From the NCBI RefSeq assembly GCF_042649825.1, contig NZ_JBHSAB010000024.1, positions 67,954 to 131,953 on the forward strand: a DNA stretch of 64,000 nt. The letters are read 5' to 3'. Shown piece by piece: positions 51,117 to 59,629 of the stretch. Source of the DNA: Legionella_C dresdenensis. Its GTDB lineage: Bacteria; Pseudomonadota; Gammaproteobacteria; Legionellales; Legionellaceae. Every line of letters begins with the position of its first letter. The stretch's first letter is position 1. The notes beneath the pieces are model-generated. The model made no database searches. It saw only the letters and a list, made by a program, of their open reading frames with translations, and was not told the DNA's origin. A program made the translations under genes and the position numbers.

Positions 51117-52071
51117 GAGAAGCGTCCTCCAGTTTTATTGCGCCGCGGCGCTGAATGTGATTTTCGCCGGGCTTGAATTGAATTCCCCAGAAAGAATAAA
51201 CAGGCCTGGCGCCAGACAGATAACGGCCGTCAGCTAGTACAAAAGGTTGTTTTGAAGCAAGTACCAGATAATCGTCAGTAAACCATTGGAAAATGGCAAA
51301 TTCCCGCATTAACGTTGGGGAGCTCTGAACAAAGGCTGGTAATTCGTTGTTGAATAACGGAAGCCTGGCAACAGGGGTTAACTGGCTGGCTTTATAAAGT
51401 GGGGTATAGACGTCTGCAACGAATAAATCTTTACCGGCCTGACCTACCAGTCGCCAATGCGTTGAACTCGCCAGCTTTGGAAAAGCGCGGACACGCGTCA
51501 AGTGCAGGTTATTAGCGGCGCTATAGTGATAACCTGCCGTAAGGGCGCGCTGGTGTTGAACCGCGTTAAAAGCCAGGAACAAGGCGGCAAAAACCAGGCT
51601 GATAATAACGCCTTTGCGGCTGCTAAATACAATAGTCCAGACAATGCCTATTAATAGAATAATGGTAAATAGCGGATCGACAATTGAAACAATATCCCAG
51701 CTAATTCGAACATTGGAAAAAGGCCAGTATAGCTGTGTGCCATAAGAGGTAAAAGCATCCAGCAGTCCGTGGGTTGCATAACCGATTAACGCAGCGCCCA
51801 GGGTATATCCCCATTGGACGCGGAAACGCTTAAAGAGCAATAGAATCAGGGTAACAATGATTGCTCCAGTGGGTATAAAGATTAGCGAATGGGTAAAACT
51901 GCGATGATAAAGCATGGTGAGCAGCGGCTCTTGCTTTGAGCTAATCAAAACATCCAGATCTGCGGCCATCCCGGCCAATGCGCCTACCAACCAGGCATTG
52001 CGCGGATCTTTATGGTGTAACCCGGCTTGGGCGCAGGCTGCGCCCAATACTCCTTGTGTAATCAAATCCAT
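51088..52071 (-). CDS. Membrane-bound metal-dependent hydrolase, DUF457/YdjM family
   Basis: A 327-aa protein. Starts MDLITQGVLGAACAQAGL; conserved ADLDVL, HRSFTHSLIF (about 55-64) and THGLLDAFTSYGTQ give the metal-binding His/Asp set. Four to five membrane helices in the first 190 residues are followed by a soluble C-terminal part. Biochemical role unknown in detail; some relatives are LexA-regulated. Three bases after mscS and overlapping cinA, so an operon mscS-this-cinA. Confidence 0.9.
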   Translation of the reverse strand: MDLITQGVLGAACAQAGLHHKDPRNAWLVGALAGMAADLDVLISSKQEPLLTMLYHRSFTHSLIFIPTGAIIVTLILLLFKRFRVQWGYTLGAALIGYATHGLLDAFTSYGTQLYWPFSNVRISWDIVSIVDPLFTIILLIGIVWTIVFSSRKGVIISLVFAALFLAFNAVQHQRALTAGYHYSAANNLHLTRVRAFPKLASSTHWRLVGQAGKDLFVADVYTPLYKASQLTPVARLPLFNNELPAFVQSSPTLMREFAIFQWFTDDYLVLASKQPFVLADGRYLSGARPVYSFWGIQFKPGENHIQRRGAIKLEDASHENSNTGHR

Positions 52072-52074
52072 AGT

Positions 52075-52851
52075 TTATACCTGTTTGATAACCATCTGTG
52101 AACAAGGCATTGGAACAGATTCTTGTTCTAATGATATTTTAATTGTTTCTTGTAAATTGTTTTTTATTGTACTGCTATCTTTGGTATCGGCCCAGGCGCT
52201 AACAAGCAATTCAACAGCTGAATCGGTAATGTTATTAACGGTAACCGAAGGTTTGGGTTCAGCTAATACACCCGGACAATTCGTTGTCGTATTAAACAGC
52301 AGATTTTTGACTGTAATCAGATCAGCGTTATAGGCCACAGGTATTTTTAAATCAATCCGACGGGTAGTAAAATAGCTGAGATTGGTAATATCGGCTTTCA
52401 TCATTGCTTCATTGGGTATACGTACCAGCCTGTTATCCGAGGTTTTGATTTTAGTGGATAGCAAATCAATGGAATCTACAATGCCGCTTATGCCTTTCAC
52501 TTCAATATTATCGCCAATCTGGAACGGGCGTTCGAATAACATAAAGATACCGCTCACCAGATTGGATGCTGCAGTTTGGGACGCAAAACTGATTGCTACG
52601 GTAAATACCCCTGCTGCTCCTAATAATACGCTTAAATTAAAGCCTAATTGCTGTAAACCAGCGATAATAAACAGTAACAGGGTGATATAAAAAACGAAAC
52701 GGCTGATAAGCATGACATGATGCGGCGAAAACCGGTTAGCCATTGTACGTTCAAGCAGGCGGCTGAATCGCTGGGCAAAAACATAACCGACAAGAAACAA
52801 TCCCAAGGCATAAAGAATATTGATAAATTTTGCAGTATGAAAAAAACTCAT
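52075..52851 (-). CDS. mscS: MscS-family mechanosensitive channel
   Basis: A 258-aa protein with three membrane segments; the pore helix is within LLGAAGVFTVAISFASQTAASNLVSG. Then the beta domain FERPFQIGDNIEVKGISGIV, VRIPNEAMMKADITNLS and a C-terminal alpha/beta domain. It releases solutes on osmotic downshock. Slightly shorter than E. coli MscS (286). First gene of the operon with the DUF457 protein and cinA. Confidence 0.93.
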   Translation of the reverse strand: MSFFHTAKFINILYALGLFLVGYVFAQRFSRLLERTMANRFSPHHVMLISRFVFYITLLLFIIAGLQQLGFNLSVLLGAAGVFTVAISFASQTAASNLVSGIFMLFERPFQIGDNIEVKGISGIVDSIDLLSTKIKTSDNRLVRIPNEAMMKADITNLSYFTTRRIDLKIPVAYNADLITVKNLLFNTTTNCPGVLAEPKPSVTVNNITDSAVELLVSAWADTKDSSTIKNNLQETIKISLEQESVPMPCSQMVIKQV

Positions 52852-52954
52852 TAGATACTATCGATAATTCACAAGCCTTTATTCTGGCCTTTAGCCGTGA
52901 TTACGTCAAGTTGGCAGAGCGCAAGGGCTCAAGGTTTATTTCTGTTGAGATGGA

Positions 52955-53226
52955 GTGTTGGGCTTTACAGCCCATAGCCGTCAAGCTAAGGAATTAAATT
53001 TCTATATTTCACAATATCGTTCGGGCTGAGGAAGCGCTTTAGCGCTGTCTCGAAGCCTGTGGTACAGTGCCACGCCTTCGAGACAAATGCTCCGCATTTT
53101 CCTCAGGCCGAACGAATATGGACTGTAAAACACATAGCAGTCAGTTAAGGAATTTTGTACATTTACTATTCTAATTTCCTATGTACCTGGCATAGCTTGA
53201 CGGCTATGGGCTGTAAAGCCCAGCAT
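52955..53226. repeat. Family C cloverleaf repeat (copy 4, full length)
   Basis: Core at 53019-53113 with stems GTTCGGGCTGAGGAA/TTCCTCAGGCCGAAC, GCGCTTTAGCGC, CTCGAAG/CTTCGAG enclosing GTGG...CCAC, and AATGCTCCGCATT. Outer arms TGGGCTTTACAGCCCATAGC and its complement near 53197-53224 close a 270-bp inverted repeat. It fills the gap between mscS and obgE and could end the obgE transcript. Confidence 0.88.
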
Positions 53227-53230
53227 TCGT

Positions 53231-54262
53231 TTAGCCGCCCTGCTCTTCTTCTTTTAACTCATCAATCAACTGCATCAGGTCATAGCACAGCTGCTTTGTG
53301 CCTTCACCGCTGATTGCCGAAATGGCAAAAACCTTATCCTGCCACTGTAAACCATCAACAATATACTGCGTCATCTCTTTCCGTGCTTCCTCATCTGGCA
53401 GCATATCCATTTTATTCAGCACCAGCCACCGCGGCTTACTAAGCAATTCGGCGTCATACTCTTGCAATTCATTAATAATGACTTTCGCCAATTCTACCGG
53501 ATCGCTGCCATCTACCGGCATCACATCAACCACATGCAACAGCACACAGGTTCTTGCCAGATGCTTGAGAAAACGGTGGCCAAGGCCTGCGCCTTCCGCA
53601 GCCCCCTCAATTAATCCTGGGATATCAGCCATAACAAAGCTTTTATGAGGTGCAATGCTTATCACACCAAGATTTGGATGCAAGGTTGTAAAAGGGTAAT
53701 CGGCAACTTTTGGTCTTGCACTTGAAACTGCGCGAATCAAAGTTGATTTGCCTGCATTAGGTAAACCAAGCAATCCAACATCAGCCAATACTCTCAGCTC
53801 AAGCTTCAAACGGCGAGCTTCGCCAGGTGTGCCGGGACTGGTTTGGCGTGGTGCGCGGTTAATACTGCTTTTATAGCGGGTATTGCCAAGTCCATGGAAG
53901 CCACCCTGGGCAACCAGTAAACGATCGCCATCATGGTTGATATCGCCTAACAACTCACCGGTTTCATAATCATAAACCATGGTGCCTGTTGGAACATGGA
54001 TGATTAAATCTTCACCTTTTTTGCCAGTACAATTGCCGCCCATACCTTGCTGACCATTTTCAGCCTTATAATGGCGCTGATAACGAAAATCAACCAGCGT
54101 ATTCAGCTCACTATTCGCCTCAAGAAAAATACTGCCGCCATCACCGCCGTCGCCGCCATCCGGGCCGCCGCGTGGAACAAATTTTTCCCGTCTAAAACTC
54201 AAACAACCATGACCACCATTACCGGCTTCAACATTAATGATTGCTTCATCAACAAATTTCAT
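53231..54262 (-). CDS. obgE: GTPase ObgE/CgtA
   Basis: A 343-aa protein. Glycine-rich Obg domain (NVEAGNGGHGCLSFRREKFV, GGPDGGDGGDGGS) at 1-158, then the G domain with GLPNAGKSTLIRAVS near 166, switch text DYPFTTLHPNLGV, DIPGLIEGAAEG, and NKMD near 283. It acts in 50S ribosome assembly and stress control. It follows rpmA after a terminator, the classic rplU-rpmA-obgE order. Confidence 0.97.
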   Translation of the reverse strand: MKFVDEAIINVEAGNGGHGCLSFRREKFVPRGGPDGGDGGDGGSIFLEANSELNTLVDFRYQRHYKAENGQQGMGGNCTGKKGEDLIIHVPTGTMVYDYETGELLGDINHDGDRLLVAQGGFHGLGNTRYKSSINRAPRQTSPGTPGEARRLKLELRVLADVGLLGLPNAGKSTLIRAVSSARPKVADYPFTTLHPNLGVISIAPHKSFVMADIPGLIEGAAEGAGLGHRFLKHLARTCVLLHVVDVMPVDGSDPVELAKVIINELQEYDAELLSKPRWLVLNKMDMLPDEEARKEMTQYIVDGLQWQDKVFAISAISGEGTKQLCYDLMQLIDELKEEEQGG

Positions 54263-54272
54263 TATTCACACC

Positions 54273-54299
54273 TAAAAAAAAAGCCCCATGACGGGGCTT
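54273..54299 (-). terminator. Rho-independent terminator between rpmA and obgE
   Basis: AAGCCCC/GGGGCTT stem with a 5-nt loop (54281-54299). On the minus strand a run of eight to nine T follows. It probably attenuates readthrough from rplU-rpmA into obgE. Confidence 0.85.
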
Positions 54300-54345
54300 A
54301 TGCCCGAATCCGTTTATACAACGGACCGCGGCATGTCGAATTTAA

Positions 54346-54609
54346 TTATTCTTCGACAGCAACAATTTTAACGTATTTACGTTTTTGAGCCCCTCTAACG
54401 ACAAAGGTAACATATCCAGCAACCAATGCGAATAAGGTATGATCACGACCTACTCCAACACCTTCACCGGCATGGAAACGGGTACCACGTTGACGAACAA
54501 GAATTTCGCCAGCATTTACCAATTGACCGCCAAAGCGCTTAACGCCAAGGTACTTAGGATTCGAGTCGCGGCCGTTGCGTGTACTACCGCCTGCTTTCTT
54601 ATGAGCCAT
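54346..54609 (-). CDS. rpmA: 50S ribosomal protein L27
   Basis: An 87-aa protein beginning MAHKKAGGSTRNGRDSNPKY, with LGVKRFGGQLVNAGEILVRQ and RGTRFHAGEGVGVGRDHTLF. The N-terminus reaches the peptidyl-transferase centre. It follows rplU by 13 bp. Confidence 0.98.
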   Translation of the reverse strand: MAHKKAGGSTRNGRDSNPKYLGVKRFGGQLVNAGEILVRQRGTRFHAGEGVGVGRDHTLFALVAGYVTFVVRGAQKRKYVKIVAVEE

Positions 54610-54622
54610 TTCTTTCTCCCGA

Positions 54623-54934
54623 TTATTTGCTTACCGCAGTAATTTTAACTTGCGTATAGTATTGTCGATGACCCATTTGTTTCATGTGGTGCTTACGACG
54701 ACGGAATTTGATGATTTTAACTTTTTTGTGGCGGCCATGGCCAACAACTTCAGCTTTCACTGCAGCTTTAGCAACAAACGGGGTACCACAAGTAATTTTA
54801 TCGCCATCGGCGAGCATGAGTACATCACCAAAACTGACTTCACTTCCTACATCAGCAGAAAGCAGTTCCAGTTTGATAACATCGCCCTCTTTAACGCGAT
54901 ATTGTTTACCGCCCGATTTAATTACCGCATACAT
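54623..54934 (-). CDS. rplU: 50S ribosomal protein L21
   Basis: A 103-aa protein, MYAVIKSGGKQYRVKEGDVI at the start and HGRHKKVKIIKFRRRKHHMK with QMGHRQ near the end, as in all L21. It binds 23S rRNA. First gene of rplU-rpmA, divergent from rplY. Confidence 0.98.
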   Translation of the reverse strand: MYAVIKSGGKQYRVKEGDVIKLELLSADVGSEVSFGDVLMLADGDKITCGTPFVAKAAVKAEVVGHGRHKKVKIIKFRRRKHHMKQMGHRQYYTQVKITAVSK

Positions 54935-55051
54935 AGCTAATCTCCAAGTCGCCTAATTGGCTTTCACAAATTCAACAAAGTGGCATATTCTATGAAATTA
55001 CGGCTAAGACTTCAAGTCGATTTTAAAATTATCTCTATTATTGCTTTGTAT

Positions 55052-55135
55052 CGGACAATTTTTTTTATTCCGTGTGGCTGGGTCGTTCCGACCCAACATT
55101 ACCAATTTTCAGTCACTTTTCAAGCCTGAAGCGCT
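55052..55135. repeat. Family D repeat (copy C, truncated)
   Basis: TCGGACAATTTTTTTTATTC then CGTGTGGCTGGGTCGTTCCG, ACCCAACATTACCAATTTTC and AGTCACTTTTCAAG match copy A from its left end to past the middle. The right end is missing. It lies in the rplU/rplY intergenic region. Confidence 0.8.
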
Positions 55136-55263
55136 CAAAATTGAAAATAGCATTTTGAAGTTTGGCAACTGTATTATATAATGCCTCGCCTTTTACAATT
55201 TTATGTGCTTGCCCTGGTCGCGGGATTAAGCGTGAGGCAATTACCTATTTTCGGAGATTTTTA

Positions 55264-55899
55264 ATGTCTACAATCGTTTTAGAAGCAGAAACAAGAAGTG
55301 ATATAGGGAAAGGTGCGAGCCGCCGCCTACGTCGTCTTGAAAATAAAGTTCCAGGTGTTCTTTATGGCGGCGACAAAAAGCCGGTATCCATTCACCTGCC
55401 GCATAATAAAGTTATCAAAGCCCTGGAAAGCGAAAGCATTTACTCCAGTATTTTTGATCTGAAAATTGATGGTAAAACTGAGCACGTTATTTTAAAAGCG
55501 CTGCAACGCCACCCATACAAACCAGTTGTTATGCACATGGATCTGCAACGCGTATCTGCAAAAGATATTCTGATTAAGAAAGTGCCTGTTCATTTTATCA
55601 ATGAGCAAACTTCAAAAGGCATCAAAGCGGGTGGAATGATTAACCACACTATGACTCAAATCGAAATCCGCTGCCAGGCCAAAGACCTGCCAGAATTTAT
55701 TGAGATCGATATGAGCAGCGTTGAGCTGGATGACGTTGTCCACTTATCGGATCTGAAACTGCCAAAAGGCGTACAATTAACCGTTGATCTTACTGATGGA
55801 AGCCACAATCTGCCAGTAGTCAGCATTCACGCGCCAAAAGGTTCTGCTTCTGATGAAAGCAGCGAAGGATCATCTGCTGAAGAAACATCAGCAGAATAA
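55264..55899 (+). CDS. rplY: 50S ribosomal protein L25/general stress protein Ctc
   Basis: Taking the ATG at 55264 (CGGAGA upstream) the protein has 211 aa and starts MSTIVLEAETRSDIGKGASR. L25 domain text: RLENKVPGVLYGGDKKP and HPYKPVVMHMDLQRV. The C-terminal TL5 extension (about 95-195) marks the long Ctc form that binds 5S rRNA. The acidic Ser/Glu tail is usual. First gene of rplY-pth-ychF; a terminator-like hairpin follows. Confidence 0.96.
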   Translation: MSTIVLEAETRSDIGKGASRRLRRLENKVPGVLYGGDKKPVSIHLPHNKVIKALESESIYSSIFDLKIDGKTEHVILKALQRHPYKPVVMHMDLQRVSAKDILIKKVPVHFINEQTSKGIKAGGMINHTMTQIEIRCQAKDLPEFIEIDMSSVELDDVVHLSDLKLPKGVQLTVDLTDGSHNLPVVSIHAPKGSASDESSEGSSAEETSAE

Positions 55900-55917
55900 A
55901 AAAGATAATCTTTTTCA

Positions 55918-55943
55918 AGAGGCGGTCATCCGCCTCTTTTTTT
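55918..55943 (+). terminator. Rho-independent terminator after rplY
   Basis: AGAGGCGG (55918-55925) pairs with CCGCCTCT (55930-55937), a 4-nt loop, followed by a T-run to 55943. It separates rplY from pth. Confidence 0.9.
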
Positions 55944-56000
55944 ATGCTACTATTTAGCCACAGATCCGGCTTTTCAGCGAAATTTTAGATTCAGAATAAT

Positions 56001-56570
56001 ATGACGATCAAATTAATAATCGGCTTACGCAACCCAGGCTCGGCTTATGAACACACACGCCATAATGCCGGTGCATGGCTCGTTGAAGCATTGGCTCAGC
56101 GTAACAGCGTCAAATTTAAATTAGAAAAAAAACTGCATACTGAAGTTGCTGGCCTTGAGCTAAACAATCAGGCATGCCGGCTGTTGTTACCCACTACATT
56201 TATGAACCAAAGCGGCCTGCCAACCCGAGAGGCCGCGCAGTTCTATCGCATAACCCCTGATGAAATCCTGATCGTGCATGATGAGCTGGATTTGCCAACA
56301 GGAAGAATGAAACTGAAAACAGGGGGCGGCCATGGCGGACATAATGGCTTGCGCAGTATCATTGCCTCATTGGGCAGTAGTGATTTTCATCGTCTGAGAG
56401 TCGGAATTGGCCATCCGGGACATAAGGATCTGGTACATAATTACGTCCTGGGCAAACCCGGCCAGAGCGACAGGCAACTGATGCATGACGCGATTGATCG
56501 CGCTATTGCCGTCATGCCAACTATTATATGCGGTGATCTGGCAGCAGCCATGAACACCTTAAACTCTTAA
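56001..56570 (+). CDS. pth: Peptidyl-tRNA hydrolase
   Basis: A 189-aa protein. Catalytic set: Asn11 and His21 in IIGLRNPGSAYEHTRHNAGA, Asn in FMNQSG (about 68) and Asp in VHDELDLP (about 94). GGGHGGHNGLRSII is the family block. It cleaves peptidyl-tRNAs released from stalled ribosomes. Sixteen bases precede ychF, which it is normally paired with. Confidence 0.97.
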   Translation: MTIKLIIGLRNPGSAYEHTRHNAGAWLVEALAQRNSVKFKLEKKLHTEVAGLELNNQACRLLLPTTFMNQSGLPTREAAQFYRITPDEILIVHDELDLPTGRMKLKTGGGHGGHNGLRSIIASLGSSDFHRLRVGIGHPGHKDLVHNYVLGKPGQSDRQLMHDAIDRAIAVMPTIICGDLAAAMNTLNS

Positions 56571-56586
56571 TTTTATCGAGGTAGTT

Positions 56587-57678
56587 ATGGGATTCAAATG
56601 CGGAATCGTTGGTTTGCCTAATGTGGGAAAATCAACCCTGTTTAATGCGTTAACCCAGGCAGGTATTGAAGCGGCAAATTATCCGTTTTGTACGATTGAA
56701 CCGAATGTCGGCATTGTCACCGTGCCTGATCCCAGGCTTGATGCTTTAAGCGCAATTGTCAAACCTGAACGTGTGGTTCCTACTACCATGCAGTTTGTCG
56801 ATATTGCCGGTCTGGTGAAAGGCGCCGCCAAAGGCGAAGGCTTAGGCAATCAGTTTTTGGCCAATATCCGGGAAACCGATGCGATTGCCCATGTGGTACG
56901 TTGTTTTGAAAATTCTGATGTAATCCACGTCGATGGCAAGGTCAATCCACTCAGTGATATCGAAGTTATTAATACTGAACTGGCGCTGGCTGACATGGAA
57001 AGCGTGGAAAAAGCGCTGATGAAAGTTCAGAAAACCAGCAAAAGCGGTAACAAGGACGCAATTCTGGAAAAGCAAATCCTTGAAAAAGTCAAAGCGCATC
57101 TTGATGAGGGTTATCCAGTTCGCTCGCTTGAACTCTCGCAAGAAGAAAATACTATTATAAACCGCTTATTTTTGTTAACTGCAAAACCCGTACTTTATAT
57201 TGCGAATGTTGATGACAATGGCTTTGAAAACAATCCATTATTGGATCAGGTGAAAGAATTTGCCAAACAGGATAACGCCAGTGTAGTTGCGTTAAGTGCG
57301 GCAACTGAAGCTGAAATTATTGAGCTTGATGAAGCCGACAGAGAAGAATACATGGCTGATATTGGTATGAGTGAGCCTGGGCTTAACCGTGTTATCCGAG
57401 CCGGCTATGAACTACTGGGCTTACAGACTTATTTCACTGCCGGGGTGAAAGAAGTACGGGCATGGACCGTTGAAAAAGGCGCTACCGCGCCCCAGGCGGC
57501 AGGCGTCATTCATACTGACTTTGAGAAGGGCTTTATTCGCGCAGAAGTCATTGCCTATGATGATTTTATTGCGCTGAAAGGCGAGCAAGGCGCGAAAGAA
57601 GCTGGAAAGCTTCGCCTGGAGGGTAAAGAATATATAGTTTGTGATGGCGATGTCATGCATTTCCGGTTTAATGTATAA
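56587..57678 (+). CDS. ychF: Ribosome-binding ATPase YchF
   Basis: A 363-aa protein. Walker A GLPNVGKSTLFNAL (8-21), switch ANYPFCTIEPNVGIV, DIAGLVKGAAKGEGLGNQFL, and the TGS domain GVKEVRAWTVEKGATAPQAA near 285. An Obg-family ATPase that binds ribosomes and responds to oxidative stress. Directly downstream of pth. Confidence 0.97.
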   Translation: MGFKCGIVGLPNVGKSTLFNALTQAGIEAANYPFCTIEPNVGIVTVPDPRLDALSAIVKPERVVPTTMQFVDIAGLVKGAAKGEGLGNQFLANIRETDAIAHVVRCFENSDVIHVDGKVNPLSDIEVINTELALADMESVEKALMKVQKTSKSGNKDAILEKQILEKVKAHLDEGYPVRSLELSQEENTIINRLFLLTAKPVLYIANVDDNGFENNPLLDQVKEFAKQDNASVVALSAATEAEIIELDEADREEYMADIGMSEPGLNRVIRAGYELLGLQTYFTAGVKEVRAWTVEKGATAPQAAGVIHTDFEKGFIRAEVIAYDDFIALKGEQGAKEAGKLRLEGKEYIVCDGDVMHFRFNV

Positions 57679-57766
57679 ATAATTATACAATTAGGGCTAT
57701 GTTGAAATTAATTGTAGCTTGAAAAACCATTTTCTGAGATAATAAAAAAAATAAAGAAATTATGAT

Positions 57767-57896
57767 GTAGGTTGGGTCGTTTTGACCCAACAAAATTTTT
57801 TATCAAGCACTCCAGACCGGAAAGTGATTGAGATTACTAATGTTGGGTCAGAACGACCCAACCTACACTTCATACAAAAAAATTGTCCTGTACAAA
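57767..57896. repeat. Family D repeat (copy B, inverted)
   Basis: GTAGGTTGGGTCGTTTTGAC at 57767, then a middle with TGATTGAGATTACTAATG, right end GAACGACCCAACCTAC at 57851-57866, and the outer AATTGTCCTGTACAAAT. The reverse complement aligns with copy A across the whole unit. It lies before the antiporter gene and creates a false N-terminal extension of that ORF. Confidence 0.85.
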
Positions 57897-57953
57897 TGTT
57901 GGGGTCGGAACAGCGCAACCAACATTGAGAGAGTATTTGGTAGGAAAAATGAC

Positions 57954-59612
57954 ATGGAAAATGTGTTAATCTGTTTAATTCTTCTGCTTATATTAGTTGT
58001 AGCTGGCATCCTGTCACGAGCAGCCCCCTCTTTCCCTGCGCCTTTAATCCAAATCATCCTTGGAGCAGCAACAGCCACCTTTTTCCCTACTTTCCATGTT
58101 GGCTTTAATCCTGAAGTATTCATGCTGCTGTTTATTCCTCCACTGCTTTTCAGCGACAGCTGGCGCTTCCCCAAACGGGAATTTTTGATAAATTCACGCG
58201 CAATTATTATGCTTTCGATCGGCCTGGTATTGTTCACTGTAGCCGGGATGGGCTATTTTATCCATTGGCTGGTTCCCACAATACCATTAGCGGCTTCGTT
58301 TGCCCTGGCTGCAGCATTATCGCCTACCGACGCCGTAGCTTTAAAATCAATGACCGCTAAATCCGGTATTCCTGACCGAATTAAACATATTCTGCAAGGC
58401 GAGGCGTTACTGAACGACGCCTCGGGTCTGGTTTCATTTAAATTCGCTATCATAGCATTGCTCACCGGTTTCTTTTCGCTCACCGATGCCGCAGTAAGCC
58501 TGGTCATTATCGGCGCCGGCGGTTTGATTACCGGTATGGTGCTAACCTACTTGTTTATGGCGGTTTTGGGTCGGCTGAATCATACTCGGGATGATGAAAC
58601 GACTATTGATAATCTGTTGTTATTACTATTGCCCTATGCAGCCTTTCTGGCTGCCGAACGGCTTGGATTTTCCGGCATTCTGGCTGCAGTCTCTGCCGGT
58701 TTTACTGTTGATAAGGCAGGATTTCTTGATAAAACCATGGCAAATATGCGGATTGAAGGCCGTTTTGTCTGGGGTCTGTTGGAAGTAACCCTCAATGGTA
58801 TTGTCTTTATTCTGTTAGGGTTGTATTTACCCAACTCACTGGTTTTAATTGAGCAAACGGGAACAACTTTTGCCGAGTGTGCAGTCATTATCTGCATCAT
58901 TACCCTGATGTTGATTGGTTTTCGCTTTTTATGGATTTATCTGACTTTACCATTTGAAGCCCTGATTGCCCGCCGTATGCATACTTCCTGGCAATTCCCC
59001 AATTTAAAAATAGTTACCGCTATAGCCTTTGGCGGTGTACGCGGCGCTATTGCGCTGGCAGCAATTTTATCGCTGCCGGCCTTTATGCCTGACGGTGCGT
59101 TTTTGCCGGTCCGCGATTTGTTAATTGCTATTGTAGTTGGGGTGGTATTATGTTCGCTAGTGCTCAGTACCGCCGTATTGCCACTGATCTTACCCGGTTT
59201 GAAAAATTTAATCAGCCATTCCCCGGAAGAAGAAGAAAACGACGCCCGTATTTATGCTGCTCAAGCCGCCATTCGTGCTATCCAGGCTAAAACTGAAGCC
59301 TTGATGAATGGTTTATCCGACTCTGAAACCAAACTATGTGAAGAGATTAGCCATTCGCTGGTCGCAACGCTTAACCAATTTATCGAAGCATCCAGCTCGG
59401 GCAATGACAGCGCGAGAAAAACCAGTATCAAAGCGCTTGAACTTGAGGAAACATTACGGCTGGCAGGCCTTGATGGCGCCCGCAAAGAGTTACGTGCGCT
59501 ACGCCGTCGGGGAGAGATTAATAATACCACTCTGGTTTCGGTCATGCATCGGCTTGATCTAAGGCAGATATCATTGCTCAATGAGCGTAAAAAATCTATC
59601 GAATCTATATGA
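57954..59612 (+). CDS. nhaP: Na+/H+ antiporter, CPA1/NhaP family
   Basis: The ATG at 57954 (TAGGAAA upstream) gives 552 aa starting MENVLICLILLLILVVAGIL; the longer reading upstream is repeat sequence. It has about 12 membrane helices. ALSPTDAVALKSM and GEALLNDASGLVSFKFA contain the transport Asp pair of CPA1. The FGGVRGAIALAAIL helix near 365 is conserved. A C-terminal cytosolic tail of about 130 residues (RIYAAQAAIRAIQAKTEAL...) is helical. It exchanges sodium (or potassium) for protons. Confidence 0.9.
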   Translation: MENVLICLILLLILVVAGILSRAAPSFPAPLIQIILGAATATFFPTFHVGFNPEVFMLLFIPPLLFSDSWRFPKREFLINSRAIIMLSIGLVLFTVAGMGYFIHWLVPTIPLAASFALAAALSPTDAVALKSMTAKSGIPDRIKHILQGEALLNDASGLVSFKFAIIALLTGFFSLTDAAVSLVIIGAGGLITGMVLTYLFMAVLGRLNHTRDDETTIDNLLLLLLPYAAFLAAERLGFSGILAAVSAGFTVDKAGFLDKTMANMRIEGRFVWGLLEVTLNGIVFILLGLYLPNSLVLIEQTGTTFAECAVIICIITLMLIGFRFLWIYLTLPFEALIARRMHTSWQFPNLKIVTAIAFGGVRGAIALAAILSLPAFMPDGAFLPVRDLLIAIVVGVVLCSLVLSTAVLPLILPGLKNLISHSPEEEENDARIYAAQAAIRAIQAKTEALMNGLSDSETKLCEEISHSLVATLNQFIEASSSGNDSARKTSIKALELEETLRLAGLDGARKELRALRRRGEINNTTLVSVMHRLDLRQISLLNERKKSIESI

Positions 59613-59629
59613 TTCCTGCCTCAACCAGA

